A stretch of DNA of 64,000 bases, from positions 33,317 to 97,316 of the forward strand of contig JANQFG010000171.1 in assembly GCA_028277985.1 (NCBI GenBank), read 5' to 3'. Positions 42,700-50,491 of the stretch are shown here, in pieces. The stretch comes from a bacterium (GTDB taxonomy: Bacteria > Desulfobacterota > DSWW01). A model generated the notes under the pieces. The model did no database searches, was not told the DNA's origin, and saw only the letters and a list, made by a program, of their open reading frames with translations. The translations under genes were made by a program, and so were the position numbers. Each line of letters starts with the position of its first letter. The stretch's first letter is position 1.

Positions 42700-43098
42700 G
42701 TGGGATTGAGCAACCGGATCTTGCTGATCGACGAGAAGGGTGAGACCCTCGAAGCTCTCGCGCGAGATATAGAAGCCGTCGGTTTCCACGTGGAGACCGC
42801 CAGCGATGGTGACAAGGCCCTCGAGCTGATCGAGCTGGTTTCCTTCGACGTTGCAGTCCTGGAGGCCCAGGCGCAAGCGACGGGCGGGCTCGAGACGCTC
42901 GCTCGGATCAAACAGAGCCGCCCGGAAACAGAAGTCATCATCCTGACCCGATGCGAATTGGCGGACACGGCGTTTGCAGGCATGCAGGGAGGGGCCTTCG
43001 ACGTTCTGCTCAAGCCGTGTGATTCGGAATCGCTCCTCGAGAGGATTCGCAGGGCCCAGGAGAAGAAGGAGATATCGGACAGGTTGAAGGACGGATAG
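42700..43098 (+). CDS. degenerate receiver-domain protein (phosphoacceptor replaced)
   Basis: 132 residues from a GTG preceded by AAGAAGAGA. The fold is a receiver: ILLIDEKGETLEALARDIEA, the Thr in VIILTRCELAD and the Lys in VLLKPCDSE. The position of the phosphoacceptor Asp, after the third strand, reads DVAVLEAQAQATGG. The residue after VAVL is therefore Glu, not Asp. Acceptor Glu often mimics a permanently phosphorylated state, though the pocket is also reduced (a single Asp at LLIDE). It sits downstream of the PEP-synthase-C-like gene and may be its partner (inference). Confidence 0.75.
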   Translation: MGLSNRILLIDEKGETLEALARDIEAVGFHVETASDGDKALELIELVSFDVAVLEAQAQATGGLETLARIKQSRPETEVIILTRCELADTAFAGMQGGAFDVLLKPCDSESLLERIRRAQEKKEISDRLKDG

Positions 43099-43188
43099 CC
43101 CGCAGACTGTATGAAATTTCGTGGCTGGAGCGGAGGAAGGCTTAGTGCAGTATGCGGGAGGGACAAGGCATCAGGAGAGGAGTCAACG

Positions 43189-44529
43189 ATGATGGCGGAG
43201 ACCTTCCGGGACAAGAGCTTCTGGTTGAGCACCAAGGACTATGAGCCGAGCCCGCCCTTCAAGGGTCACGAGGATGTGGACGTGGTCGTGGTGGGAGGCG
43301 GATTCACAGGGTTGTCCGCAGCCCACTTTCTCAAGCAGGAGGAACCCGGCCTGAGGGTCGCCCTCATGGAAAGCCAGGTGATCGGCTACGGGGCGAGCGG
43401 CCGAAACGGGGGATTCTCCATGACCCTCTTCGGGATGACCCTCGGCCTGACCGCAGCACGGTTCAGCAAGGAGAAGGCCAAGGAGGCGCATCACTACATG
43501 GAGAGGGCCGTTGATCTGCTCCGGGATCTGATTCAGGGGCATAGGATCGATTGTGACTATGAGCACCCCGGATTCCTGCGAGTGGCCACCTCGGCCAAAT
43601 ACAGGGACCGGATTCTCCACGAGATCGAGCTCGCGAAATCGCTGGGGCTGGAAGGCATCGAATGGCTCGATGAGGCCCGGCTTGCGGGCGAGGTCGTGAG
43701 CCCCCTTTACAAGGGGGCGTGGTGGGAGCCGAGATGCGGCATTCTGAACCCGGCAAAGCTTGCCTGGGGATGGAAAGAGGTGATCGAGAAGCAGGGGGTG
43801 GAGGTCTATGAGCAGACCCCTGTGATCGAAATCAAGAGGGAGGCGAAAGGGAAGATCCGGATCACGGTTCCGTGGGGGGAAGTGGTCACCAAGAAGCTGC
43901 TCCTGGCCACGAACGCCTACTCCCATCTGATCCCCCAGCTCAAGACAAAGCAGGCGCCCATCTGGACTTACATCGTCCTGACAGAGCCCCTGGAGGAGAA
44001 GCATTTCGAAGAGATCGGCTGGAGGAACCGGCAGGGAATCGAGGATGCAAGGGATCTGGTCCACTACTACAGACTCACCGCTGACAACCGGCTTCTCATG
44101 GGTGGAAGAGACGTCTCGATGGCCTACGGCAATGACATGGAGCTGGACAGGAACGAGGAGATCTTCATCGGGCTGGAAAAGGACGTTCGCACGATCTTCC
44201 CTGCACTGAAAGACATCTCCTTCACCCACCGTTGGGGCGGACCGGTTTCCGTGCCGGTGGATCTCGCCCCGGCTCTGGGATATCTGGGCAACAAGGATAC
44301 GGTCTACAGTCTTGGTTGTGTTGGGCACGGGGTGTCGCTGACGCACCTGAACGGCAGGACCTGCGCCGATCTGCTGTTGGGAAGGAGCACGGATCTGACC
44401 GATGTGTTCTTCGTCAATCGCACCACCATCCCCTGGCCGCCCGAGCCTTTCCGATTTCTGGCGAGCCGCGCGATTACCGAATTCATGCGATGGGAAGACC
44501 GGAAGTACGATGCCCAAGGCAAGGGGTGA
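43189..44529 (+). CDS. FAD-dependent amine oxidoreductase (PuuB/DAO-like)
   Basis: 446 residues from the ATG at 43189, after AGGAG. The FAD-binding Rossmann motif is VDVVVVGGGFTGLSAAHFL (G-x-G-x-x-G). YGASGRNGGFSMTLFG matches the DAO/PuuB pattern GxSGRNGG. LLLATNAYSHLIPQL, HRWGGPVSVPVDLAPALGYL and GCVGHGVSLTHLNGR are further family marks. Such enzymes oxidise gamma-glutamylputrescine or other amines/imino acids. The nearby minus-strand aminotransferase operon suggests an amine or amino acid, but the substrate is open. Confidence 0.85.
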   Translation: MMAETFRDKSFWLSTKDYEPSPPFKGHEDVDVVVVGGGFTGLSAAHFLKQEEPGLRVALMESQVIGYGASGRNGGFSMTLFGMTLGLTAARFSKEKAKEAHHYMERAVDLLRDLIQGHRIDCDYEHPGFLRVATSAKYRDRILHEIELAKSLGLEGIEWLDEARLAGEVVSPLYKGAWWEPRCGILNPAKLAWGWKEVIEKQGVEVYEQTPVIEIKREAKGKIRITVPWGEVVTKKLLLATNAYSHLIPQLKTKQAPIWTYIVLTEPLEEKHFEEIGWRNRQGIEDARDLVHYYRLTADNRLLMGGRDVSMAYGNDMELDRNEEIFIGLEKDVRTIFPALKDISFTHRWGGPVSVPVDLAPALGYLGNKDTVYSLGCVGHGVSLTHLNGRTCADLLLGRSTDLTDVFFVNRTTIPWPPEPFRFLASRAITEFMRWEDRKYDAQGKG

Positions 44530-44728
44530 TCGAGGCAGATAAGGGGTCAGGGATCAGGGGTCGGGGATCAGGCCCCTCCGCACCGCCCCCGGGGTGGGAA
44601 CGCTGGGGGAAGACGGAAGGCAGCGAAACCGAAGGGTGAAAGCAGGTATTAGGTGTTAGCGGTCACCTAAAACCTTATACCTAATAGCCGTCGCCCAACA
44701 GCAGCTACCAAATCCCTCGGGGCCTGCT
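44530..44728. other. intergenic region with tandem repeat and hairpin
   Basis: 44543-44570 carries two copies of the 14-mer GGGGTCAGGGATCA (second with one change). 44649-44670 forms a perfect 7-bp hairpin (TTAGGTG/CACCTAA). Similar GGTATTAGG-type words recur after queC at 45456. Both are probably dispersed intergenic repeats. No riboswitch-like structure was recognised ahead of queC. Confidence 0.4.
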
Positions 44729-45430
44729 ATGAGCGAAGAGAAGAAGAAAGCGATTGTGCTCCTTAGCGGGGGGCTGGATTCGACGACCTGCCTTGCCATA
44801 GCGAGGGAGCAGGCGTACGCCCTGTATGCTCTCAGCTTCCGGTACGGCCAGCGCCACCTCCGGGAACTCGACATGGCCCGGCAGATCGGGGCACACTTCG
44901 GCGTGGAGCGCCACATCGTGGTGGATTTCGACATGCGCACCATTGGCGGCTCTGCTCTGACCGGGGAAGAAGAGGTGCCCAAGGACCGGTCCGAGGGCGA
45001 AATCGGTGGCGGCATCCCGGTGACCTATGTGCCGGCACGCAACACGATCTTTCTGTCCTTTGCCCTTGCCTGGGCCGAGGTGGTCGGTGCCCACGAAATC
45101 TTCATCGGGGTGAACGCGCTCGACTACTCCGGGTATCCCGACTGCCGGCCCGAGTACATCCAGGCCTATGAGAAGATGGCCGCGCTGGCCACGAAGATGG
45201 GCTTGGAGGGCCGCCCTGTGAGCATCCATACCCCTCTGATTCGTCTCACAAAGGCCGAGATCATCCGAAAAGGGCACGGTCTGGGCGTGGATTTTGCGAT
45301 GACCCACAGCTGCTACGACCCGCCGGTGGATGGGCCGGCCTGCGGTCGATGCGACAGCTGCCTGCTGCGGCGAAAGGGCTTCTCCGAGGCCGGACTGGAG
45401 GACCCGATCCCTTACCCGGAGAGAACGTAA
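44729..45430 (+). CDS. queC: 7-cyano-7-deazaguanine (preQ0) synthase
   Basis: 233 residues. The PP-loop is AIVLLSGGLDSTTCLAIARE. SFRYGQRHLRELDMAR and VTYVPARNTIFLSFALAWAE are family phrases. The zinc site is in HSCYDPP...ACGRCDSCLLR. The enzyme converts 7-carboxy-7-deazaguanine to preQ0 for queuosine synthesis. Length is typical. Other que genes are not in the window. A hairpin lies just downstream. Confidence 0.95.
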   Translation: MSEEKKKAIVLLSGGLDSTTCLAIAREQAYALYALSFRYGQRHLRELDMARQIGAHFGVERHIVVDFDMRTIGGSALTGEEEVPKDRSEGEIGGGIPVTYVPARNTIFLSFALAWAEVVGAHEIFIGVNALDYSGYPDCRPEYIQAYEKMAALATKMGLEGRPVSIHTPLIRLTKAEIIRKGHGLGVDFAMTHSCYDPPVDGPACGRCDSCLLRRKGFSEAGLEDPIPYPERT

Positions 45431-45455
45431 TTTCTCAGGGCGAGGGATAAAAGAA

Positions 45456-45480
45456 GGTATCAGGTATTAGCCCTGATACC
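45456..45480. terminator. hairpin between convergent queC and response regulator genes
   Basis: GGTATCAGG (45456-45464) and CCTGATACC (45472-45480) form a perfect 9-bp stem with a 7-base loop. It sits between two convergent genes. No T tract follows, so termination strength is uncertain; the words also recur upstream of queC. Confidence 0.45.
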
Positions 45481-45501
45481 TAACAGCCAATCGGCCCCCT
45501 G

Positions 45502-46179
45502 CTACCTGGTGACGATGCCTCTTTCAATGGCATAGGCGGTCAGGTCGGATACGTTGTGGAGGTCCAGCTTCTCCATGACGTTGGACCGGTGTTTTTCCAC
45601 GGTCTTCACGCTGATACAGAGGATCTCGGCAATCTCTTTGTTCTTGTTGCCTTCGGCGATGAGCTTGAGCACCTCCCGCTCCCTTGGGGTAACGCTGGCC
45701 CAGAGCGACTTGGGCCCGTCCGCTTTCTTGCCCGCGAGATATCCTTCGATAACCTGTTCCGATACGCCTGGGCTCAAATACCGCTTTCCTGCGAGTACGC
45801 TGCGGATGGCCGTTACGAGCTCCGCGTGGGTCGAGTCCTTCAAAGCGTAGCCGTCAGCTCCGGCCTGGAGGGCTGTCAGTACGTATTCCTCGGCCTTGTG
45901 CACCGTCAGGGCGAGAATTTTCGTCTCCGGCGACCCTTTACGGATTTCGCGAATCGCATCCATGCCGTCCATTCTCGGCATCGAGAGATCCAGGAGGACC
46001 AGATCCGGTGCCAATTCCTCCACCCTGTGGATCGCCTCCCGACCGTCCACCGCCTCGCCGACCACTTCGAGGTCCTGATGAGAGGACAGCAGGACCCGCA
46101 ATCCCTCCCTGAGAATCGTGTGATCCTCAGCGATTACGATCCGGCTCTTGAGCTTCACGGACCGATTCTCCGACGACAA
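45502..46179 (-). CDS. NarL/FixJ-type response regulator
   Basis: 225 residues. The receiver has IVIAEDHTILREGLRVLLSS, acceptor in LVLLDLSMPRMDGMD, Thr in ILALTVHKAEEY and Lys in GYALKDSTHAE. The output domain is LuxR-type (VTPREREVLKLIAEGNKNKE, then ISVKTVEKHRSNVMEKLDLH). No kinase gene is adjacent. It resembles the regulator at 1500 in type but is a separate gene. Confidence 0.93.
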   Translation of the reverse strand: MSSENRSVKLKSRIVIAEDHTILREGLRVLLSSHQDLEVVGEAVDGREAIHRVEELAPDLVLLDLSMPRMDGMDAIREIRKGSPETKILALTVHKAEEYVLTALQAGADGYALKDSTHAELVTAIRSVLAGKRYLSPGVSEQVIEGYLAGKKADGPKSLWASVTPREREVLKLIAEGNKNKEIAEILCISVKTVEKHRSNVMEKLDLHNVSDLTAYAIERGIVTR

Positions 46180-46344
46180 CTATTTTGAAAACACATGGTC
46201 GAATGATGCATCCAATACCTCAATAGGAACTAATTATCATGCCGGCGGCCCGTTGGTAAAGCAGAAGTCAGCCCCGCCGAGTCTGTTCCCCGGTCCCGAT
46301 TGACGTTTCAGCCGCGATGATGGAAACCATCGATCTGTAAGGGA

Positions 46345-46761
46345 TTGCTTCAGGTGGCCGTGTTCAGGATACTGATCGTCGAAGACCACCAGGACTTTCG
46401 GGAATCACTCAAAGAGGTTCTCTCAGGGAGGCTTCCCCGGGCGGCGGTCGACGAGGCTTCTGAGGGCAGTCAGGTCCTGCCCAAGATCGAAGCCGATCCT
46501 CCTCACCTGATCTTCATGGACATCAACATTCCCGGGGAGAACGGGCTGGAGCTCACCCGCCAAATAAAACAGGATTTCCCTCAAATCGTCGTCGTGATCC
46601 TTACCAGCTACGACCTGCCGGAATATCGGGAGGCGGCCTACAAATACGGGGCGAACTATTTCCTCGCCAAGGGCACCACGAACGGCCAGAAGCTGGTGGG
46701 CCTCATCGAATCGATCCTGTCGGAGCTCGGTATGGACGCAAACGAAGCGGATACCGGTTGA
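46345..46761 (+). CDS. single-domain response regulator
   Basis: 138 residues from a TTG at 46345; GTG at 46354 or 46360 (start VFRILIVEDHQD) is equally plausible. The receiver is complete: acidic pair in IVEDH, acceptor in HLIFMDINIPGENGLELTRQ, Thr in VVILTSYDLP and Lys in NYFLAKGTT. There is no output domain. It stands about 150 bp upstream of the ECF sigma factor gene on the same strand and could influence it, for example as an anti-anti-sigma-like partner; that is inference. Confidence 0.8.
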   Translation: MLQVAVFRILIVEDHQDFRESLKEVLSGRLPRAAVDEASEGSQVLPKIEADPPHLIFMDINIPGENGLELTRQIKQDFPQIVVVILTSYDLPEYREAAYKYGANYFLAKGTTNGQKLVGLIESILSELGMDANEADTG

Positions 46762-46910
46762 CCGTTCCTACCCCGAAATACAGCCTCCCTACCTTGAAAA
46801 TACAGTCTTTACCCGATTCACTTCCCCTGTGAAATGAATACTATACCCTTCAGCCCCAAGAACGACTCACACTGACAACCCGGGGCACGCCACTCGAAGG
46901 GGGGTATCCG

Positions 46911-47585
46911 ATGAGAACAGAAAGTGTGGAACGAGCCGAGCAGCGCACGGATGAGGTGGCTGGCTTTCTGCCCGCCAGAGGTTCCTCGGAAGCGGACTGC
47001 GACACAATAGCGGAAGCAGACCTTCTCCGTCTTCTCAAGCAGGCCGATCCGGACGGTCTGCATTACATCAAACGAAAGTATCATGACAAGCTCTACTCTG
47101 TGGCGTACCGGATCTGCAACAGCCACCCGGACGCGGAAGAGGTGCTCCAGGATGTCTACATGACAGCCGTTCAGAAGATAGACCGGTTCGAAGAGCGTTC
47201 GACGCTGGCGACCTGGCTCTACCGGATCACCGTAAACGCGGCCCTGATGAAACGCCGGAGCCAGCGCCATTCCAAGTCCATGGTGCCTCTGGAAAGCGTC
47301 GGGCCTTTCCTTGGGCAGGCCGACAATGTGCTTCGGTTCGACGAAGAGGCGAGGTCGCAGGACGACCTGCTGATGGTCAAGGAATTGTACGGGAAGATCG
47401 AAGAGATCGTCGGCAGCCTGCCGGAGATCTACCAGGACGTTTTCTCCCTACGAGACCTGCAGGGATACTCGATCAAGGAGACGAGCAAGATACTCAACAC
47501 GACTCCTGCCGCCATCAAATCCCGGTTGCACAGGGGCCGGTTCTTCATCAAGGAAGAACTGAAACGCTACCTGGCGGACAACTAG
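46911..47585 (+). CDS. ECF-type RNA polymerase sigma factor
   Basis: 224 residues. Region 2 is clear (LHYIKRKYHDKLYSVAYRIC, then NSHPDAEEVLQDVYMTAVQK and STLATWLYRITVNAALMKRR). Region 4 is VGSLPEIYQDVFSLRDLQGY, then SIKETSKILNTTPAAIKSRL. The N-terminal 40 residues are an extension beyond a minimal ECF. GGGGGG-rich sequence lies before the ATG. No anti-sigma gene follows; a nested palindromic repeat element begins a few bases after the stop. Confidence 0.92.
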   Translation: MRTESVERAEQRTDEVAGFLPARGSSEADCDTIAEADLLRLLKQADPDGLHYIKRKYHDKLYSVAYRICNSHPDAEEVLQDVYMTAVQKIDRFEERSTLATWLYRITVNAALMKRRSQRHSKSMVPLESVGPFLGQADNVLRFDEEARSQDDLLMVKELYGKIEEIVGSLPEIYQDVFSLRDLQGYSIKETSKILNTTPAAIKSRLHRGRFFIKEELKRYLADN

Positions 47586-47588
47586 TTT

Positions 47589-47747
47589 CCTGTCCCGGAA
47601 ATACGGCACCACGATTCCGAGGGGACGAAATTGGGGACAGCCACCGATTTCCACAGACTGAATAGATCGTTTGCGCAGTGCGGAAATCGGTGGCTGTCCC
47701 CAATTTCAGCGCAATCCTCTGCAATGCTATTTCTGGGACAGGACTCT
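47589..47747. repeat. nested palindromic REP/MITE-like element
   Basis: An inner pair, GAAATTGGGGACAGCCACCG then ATTTCC and its exact inverse, runs 47628-47653 and 47681-47706 (26 bp each). An outer pair, TCCTGTCCCGGAAATA (from 47589) and TATTTCTGGGACAGGA (about 47728-47745), has one mismatch. The whole would fold into a long cruciform or RNA hairpin. Such TGTCCCC-type palindromes are typical non-autonomous substrates of REP transposases. Confidence 0.8.
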
Positions 47748-48318
47748 AGGAGGGGTCGGGCTCCTCGAATCGATTGAAGAAGAAGTTCTCTTCCAGAGGG
47801 TTTCGCGTCCTTGGGGCGGTCGAAGCCTTCTGGTGATTCTCCTTCAGGGTATTCAGATCTCCCTCATAGCCTACCGCGATCACAACCAGGACGGTATACG
47901 TCTCCGGTATCTGAAAAGCGTCCCGGATCACATCCGGTCGGAAACCCGCCATGGGTCGTGCCGTTAGGCCGAACTCGGTTGCCTGAAGCATCAGGTTCTG
48001 GGCGGCCAGACCCAGGTCGAAAAGAAAGTATTCACGCCCATCGGCCGGGCGGCAGTCCAATTCCGCCCGTGAGAGACCGATGATGAGCACCGGAGCCGTC
48101 CTTGCCCAGTAGTTGCCGTCCACAAGGGCCTCTCTTCCCTTTTCCAGTGCTTCCGCCTCGTCGAGGACGAGAAATCGCCAGGGCTGGAAGTTCATGCAGG
48201 ATGCCGAAAGCTGGGCCGCCTCCAGCATTGCCTGGAGCCTGTCCTTCTCCACCGGACGAGGATCGATGGCCCGGTAGGCGGACCGCCTTCTCAACAGATC
48301 GAGGAATTGCGTCTCCAT
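47746..48318 (-). CDS. nitroreductase family protein
   Basis: 190 residues. FMN-binding phrases RRSAYRAIDPRPVEKDRLQA, SASCMNFQPWRFLVLD and LFDLGLAAQNLMLQATEFGL are typical, as is VLVVIAVGYEG. The substrate is unknown. It is the last gene of the four-gene minus-strand operon, 24 bp after the alcohol dehydrogenase start-to-stop order, and its stop touches the outer end of the palindromic element. Confidence 0.9.
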   Translation of the reverse strand: METQFLDLLRRRSAYRAIDPRPVEKDRLQAMLEAAQLSASCMNFQPWRFLVLDEAEALEKGREALVDGNYWARTAPVLIIGLSRAELDCRPADGREYFLFDLGLAAQNLMLQATEFGLTARPMAGFRPDVIRDAFQIPETYTVLVVIAVGYEGDLNTLKENHQKASTAPRTRNPLEENFFFNRFEEPDPS

Positions 48319-48342
48319 GGGATCCCTCCGCTCAAGATTTTC

Positions 48343-49569
48343 CTAATACTCGAACAATACCTTCACGGCCCTGCTCCTCCCCTGATGTCTGCAGGCGAGC
48401 AGCGCCTCGGCATACTGGTCCAGGCGAAACCGGTGGGTCAGGATGGCGGTGACATCCACGCCCTTTGTCTTGATCATGTCAAAGTAGATCTCCATCGAGT
48501 GGCTTCGACGACCCTCATGGGTCTCCATCCCGAAGGCATTCGAGCCTATGAGCGAGATCTCCTTGAAATAAAGTGGGGTCCATTCGAACCGCCGGGGTGT
48601 GGCCACCCCGGTGATCGCGATTCTAGCCCGCCAATCGCACACGCGAACACCGACTTCGAGGGTCTCTGCCGTACCGACCGAATCGTAGATGGCCTGTACG
48701 CCTCCGTTCAGCATGGGCTTTCCGTGCTGGGGTTCGAGCACCTCTGCTCGGGTCAGGGCTCCGACCGCTGGGACGATGTCTTCGAGTGGGCGCCACGCAA
48801 TCGCCTCCTGGGCTCCGAATTGCAGGGCCATTTCCCGCTGGTGATCGAACCGGTAGACAGCCACGACCCGGATGTTCGGGTAGAGGGTCCGTAGGATGTC
48901 GATGCTCAGAAGGCCTAGCGTCCCGCAACCATAGACGAGAACGGTTCCGTCTTCCGGCGGCGGGAAATTCAGGATCGCGTGCAGGGACACGCTGTAAGGA
49001 TCCGCCAGGACGGCCTCCTCAAAGCGGATGTCGTCCGGTATTGGGATGCACATGGATTCGTGCGCTGGCACGAGTTCGGCGAATCCTCCCGTGGCTGCGC
49101 TGGAGTTGCCCGTATGAATGCCGGGGGGAAGGAGGCCCCGGTGGAAGTTGTAGCACCTGGAGAAGTTGCCCTCGGAGCAGGAGGCGCAGGGGGGCTCGAA
49201 ACCCCGCGGCCCGCACGAGAGCCATGGGTTGAGCACGACCCGTTCCCCCACCTTCCGTTCCCGGACGCCCGGGCCGACCTTTTCGATGTATCCGACCACT
49301 TCGTGCCCGAGGACCTGGGGGAAACTGATCAGGGAGGTCATCGGGTTGTCCATATTCCCGTCCAGGAAGACCTGCTTGTAATCGCTTCCGCAGATCCCAC
49401 AGTAGCGGGTCCGGATCAGGACCCAATCGTCGGCGGGAAGGGTGGGTTCGGGGATTTTGAGGTATCTGAGGGCTGAAAGCCTTCCTACGTAAGCCCGGGA
49501 AGAGAACATTCCCAGCACCTTTGACGCAGCCATCCTGGGGATGCTCATGTCGAAGACGAGCGCATTCAT
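48343..49569 (-). CDS. zinc-dependent alcohol dehydrogenase (MDR family)
   Basis: 408 residues. The catalytic zinc site includes CGICGSDYKQ and LGHEVVGYIEKVGPGV. The structural zinc lobe is CGPRGFEPPCASCSEGNFSR with further Cys. The Rossmann motif is VLVYGCGTLGLLSIDILR. Such enzymes oxidise alcohols or sugars or reduce aldehydes with NAD(P). The DapA-like gene lies 8 bp upstream. In this operon it could oxidise or reduce an aldehyde product of the aminotransferase or lyase. Confidence 0.88.
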   Translation of the reverse strand: MNALVFDMSIPRMAASKVLGMFSSRAYVGRLSALRYLKIPEPTLPADDWVLIRTRYCGICGSDYKQVFLDGNMDNPMTSLISFPQVLGHEVVGYIEKVGPGVRERKVGERVVLNPWLSCGPRGFEPPCASCSEGNFSRCYNFHRGLLPPGIHTGNSSAATGGFAELVPAHESMCIPIPDDIRFEEAVLADPYSVSLHAILNFPPPEDGTVLVYGCGTLGLLSIDILRTLYPNIRVVAVYRFDHQREMALQFGAQEAIAWRPLEDIVPAVGALTRAEVLEPQHGKPMLNGGVQAIYDSVGTAETLEVGVRVCDWRARIAITGVATPRRFEWTPLYFKEISLIGSNAFGMETHEGRRSHSMEIYFDMIKTKGVDVTAILTHRFRLDQYAEALLACRHQGRSRAVKVLFEY

Positions 49570-49577
49570 GAGCGATT

Positions 49578-50477
49578 CTATCCTTCGATCATCCCTGCCT
49601 GGGTCAGGTTCTCCTTGACGAAGGCCGCCTGCTCTCCCGTCAACTGGGGCAGGGGGCTCTTCACCACAGGGGTCATGTCGTGTCCCAGGAGCCGCATCGC
49701 CTCCTTGAGCATGGCGTGAGGCCGCATCGTGCTCGCAAAGATCGTGATCAGCTCGGGAAAGCTGAACTGGAGCTTTTCGGCCTGCTTCATATCCCCTTCC
49801 TGAAAGGCATCCCAGAGGGACACAAGCGTCTCCGGGACAAGGTTCGCCAGCGGGCAGATGACACCGTGGGCGCCGCTCTGCAGGGCGAAGAAGAAGTTGA
49901 TGGAGGTCCCGGTATGGACGTCAAAGGCTGTATCCCGCGTCAGATCGACCAGCGCGGCCAACTCGGCCAGGTCGGCGATCGACTCCTTTACGCCCCTGAT
50001 GTTCGGTAGCAACGACAGGCGGTGGATCTGTTCCGGGGACAGGGTCAGATGTGTTGCCATGGGGAAGTTGTAGTACAGGATCGGCATCTCGATCCGTTCG
50101 GAAAGGATCCGATAGTGCTCGAAAATGTCTTCCTCCTCCAGGGGGTAGTAGACGGGCAGCGCTGAGAGGAGGGCATCGGCACCCGCCTCCCGGGCGAATA
50201 GTCCGAACTCGACGGTCGGGTCCGTGCCCATGTAGGTGGTCCCGACCATGACCGGTACGCGCCTGCCGCAGGCCTCGACGGTCGAGGTGATGACCTGCTT
50301 CCTCTCCTCGTCGGTCAGGAATGGAGATTCTCCATTGCTCCCAAGGATGAGAAGCCCGTGGACGCCTTTCGAGATCAGGAAATCGACAAGCTTCTGCAAC
50401 GCAGACACGTCGACGGCGCCCTCGTGTGTCAGCGGGGTGAAAACGACCGGGTAGATTCCCTGAAATCTTCTCTCCAT
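49578..50477 (-). CDS. DapA/N-acetylneuraminate lyase family protein
   Basis: 299 residues of the class I aldolase type. GIYPVVFTPLTHEGAVDVSA begins the barrel, and LLILGSNGESPFLTDEERK is the substrate-binding loop. The catalytic pair is Tyr in ILYYNFPMA and the Schiff-base Lys in IRGVKESIADLAE. It could act as dihydrodipicolinate synthase or as a lyase for another keto acid. Its catabolic setting (aminotransferase 14 bp upstream, dehydrogenase 8 bp downstream) favours a keto-acid lyase over lysine synthesis. Confidence 0.88.
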   Translation of the reverse strand: MERRFQGIYPVVFTPLTHEGAVDVSALQKLVDFLISKGVHGLLILGSNGESPFLTDEERKQVITSTVEACGRRVPVMVGTTYMGTDPTVEFGLFAREAGADALLSALPVYYPLEEEDIFEHYRILSERIEMPILYYNFPMATHLTLSPEQIHRLSLLPNIRGVKESIADLAELAALVDLTRDTAFDVHTGTSINFFFALQSGAHGVICPLANLVPETLVSLWDAFQEGDMKQAEKLQFSFPELITIFASTMRPHAMLKEAMRLLGHDMTPVVKSPLPQLTGEQAAFVKENLTQAGMIEG

Positions 50478-50491
50478 GACGTAAAACCCTC

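Noticed and set aside
43183..44517. Long minus-strand frame of 444 codons opposite the FAD oxidase
   Set aside because: It is antisense to a clearly recognisable oxidoreductase and its translation is Gly/Arg/Pro/His-rich without any family match.
44530..44728. preQ1 riboswitch ahead of queC
   Set aside because: No preQ1-I or -II core could be found; the region carries dispersed repeats and a plain hairpin.
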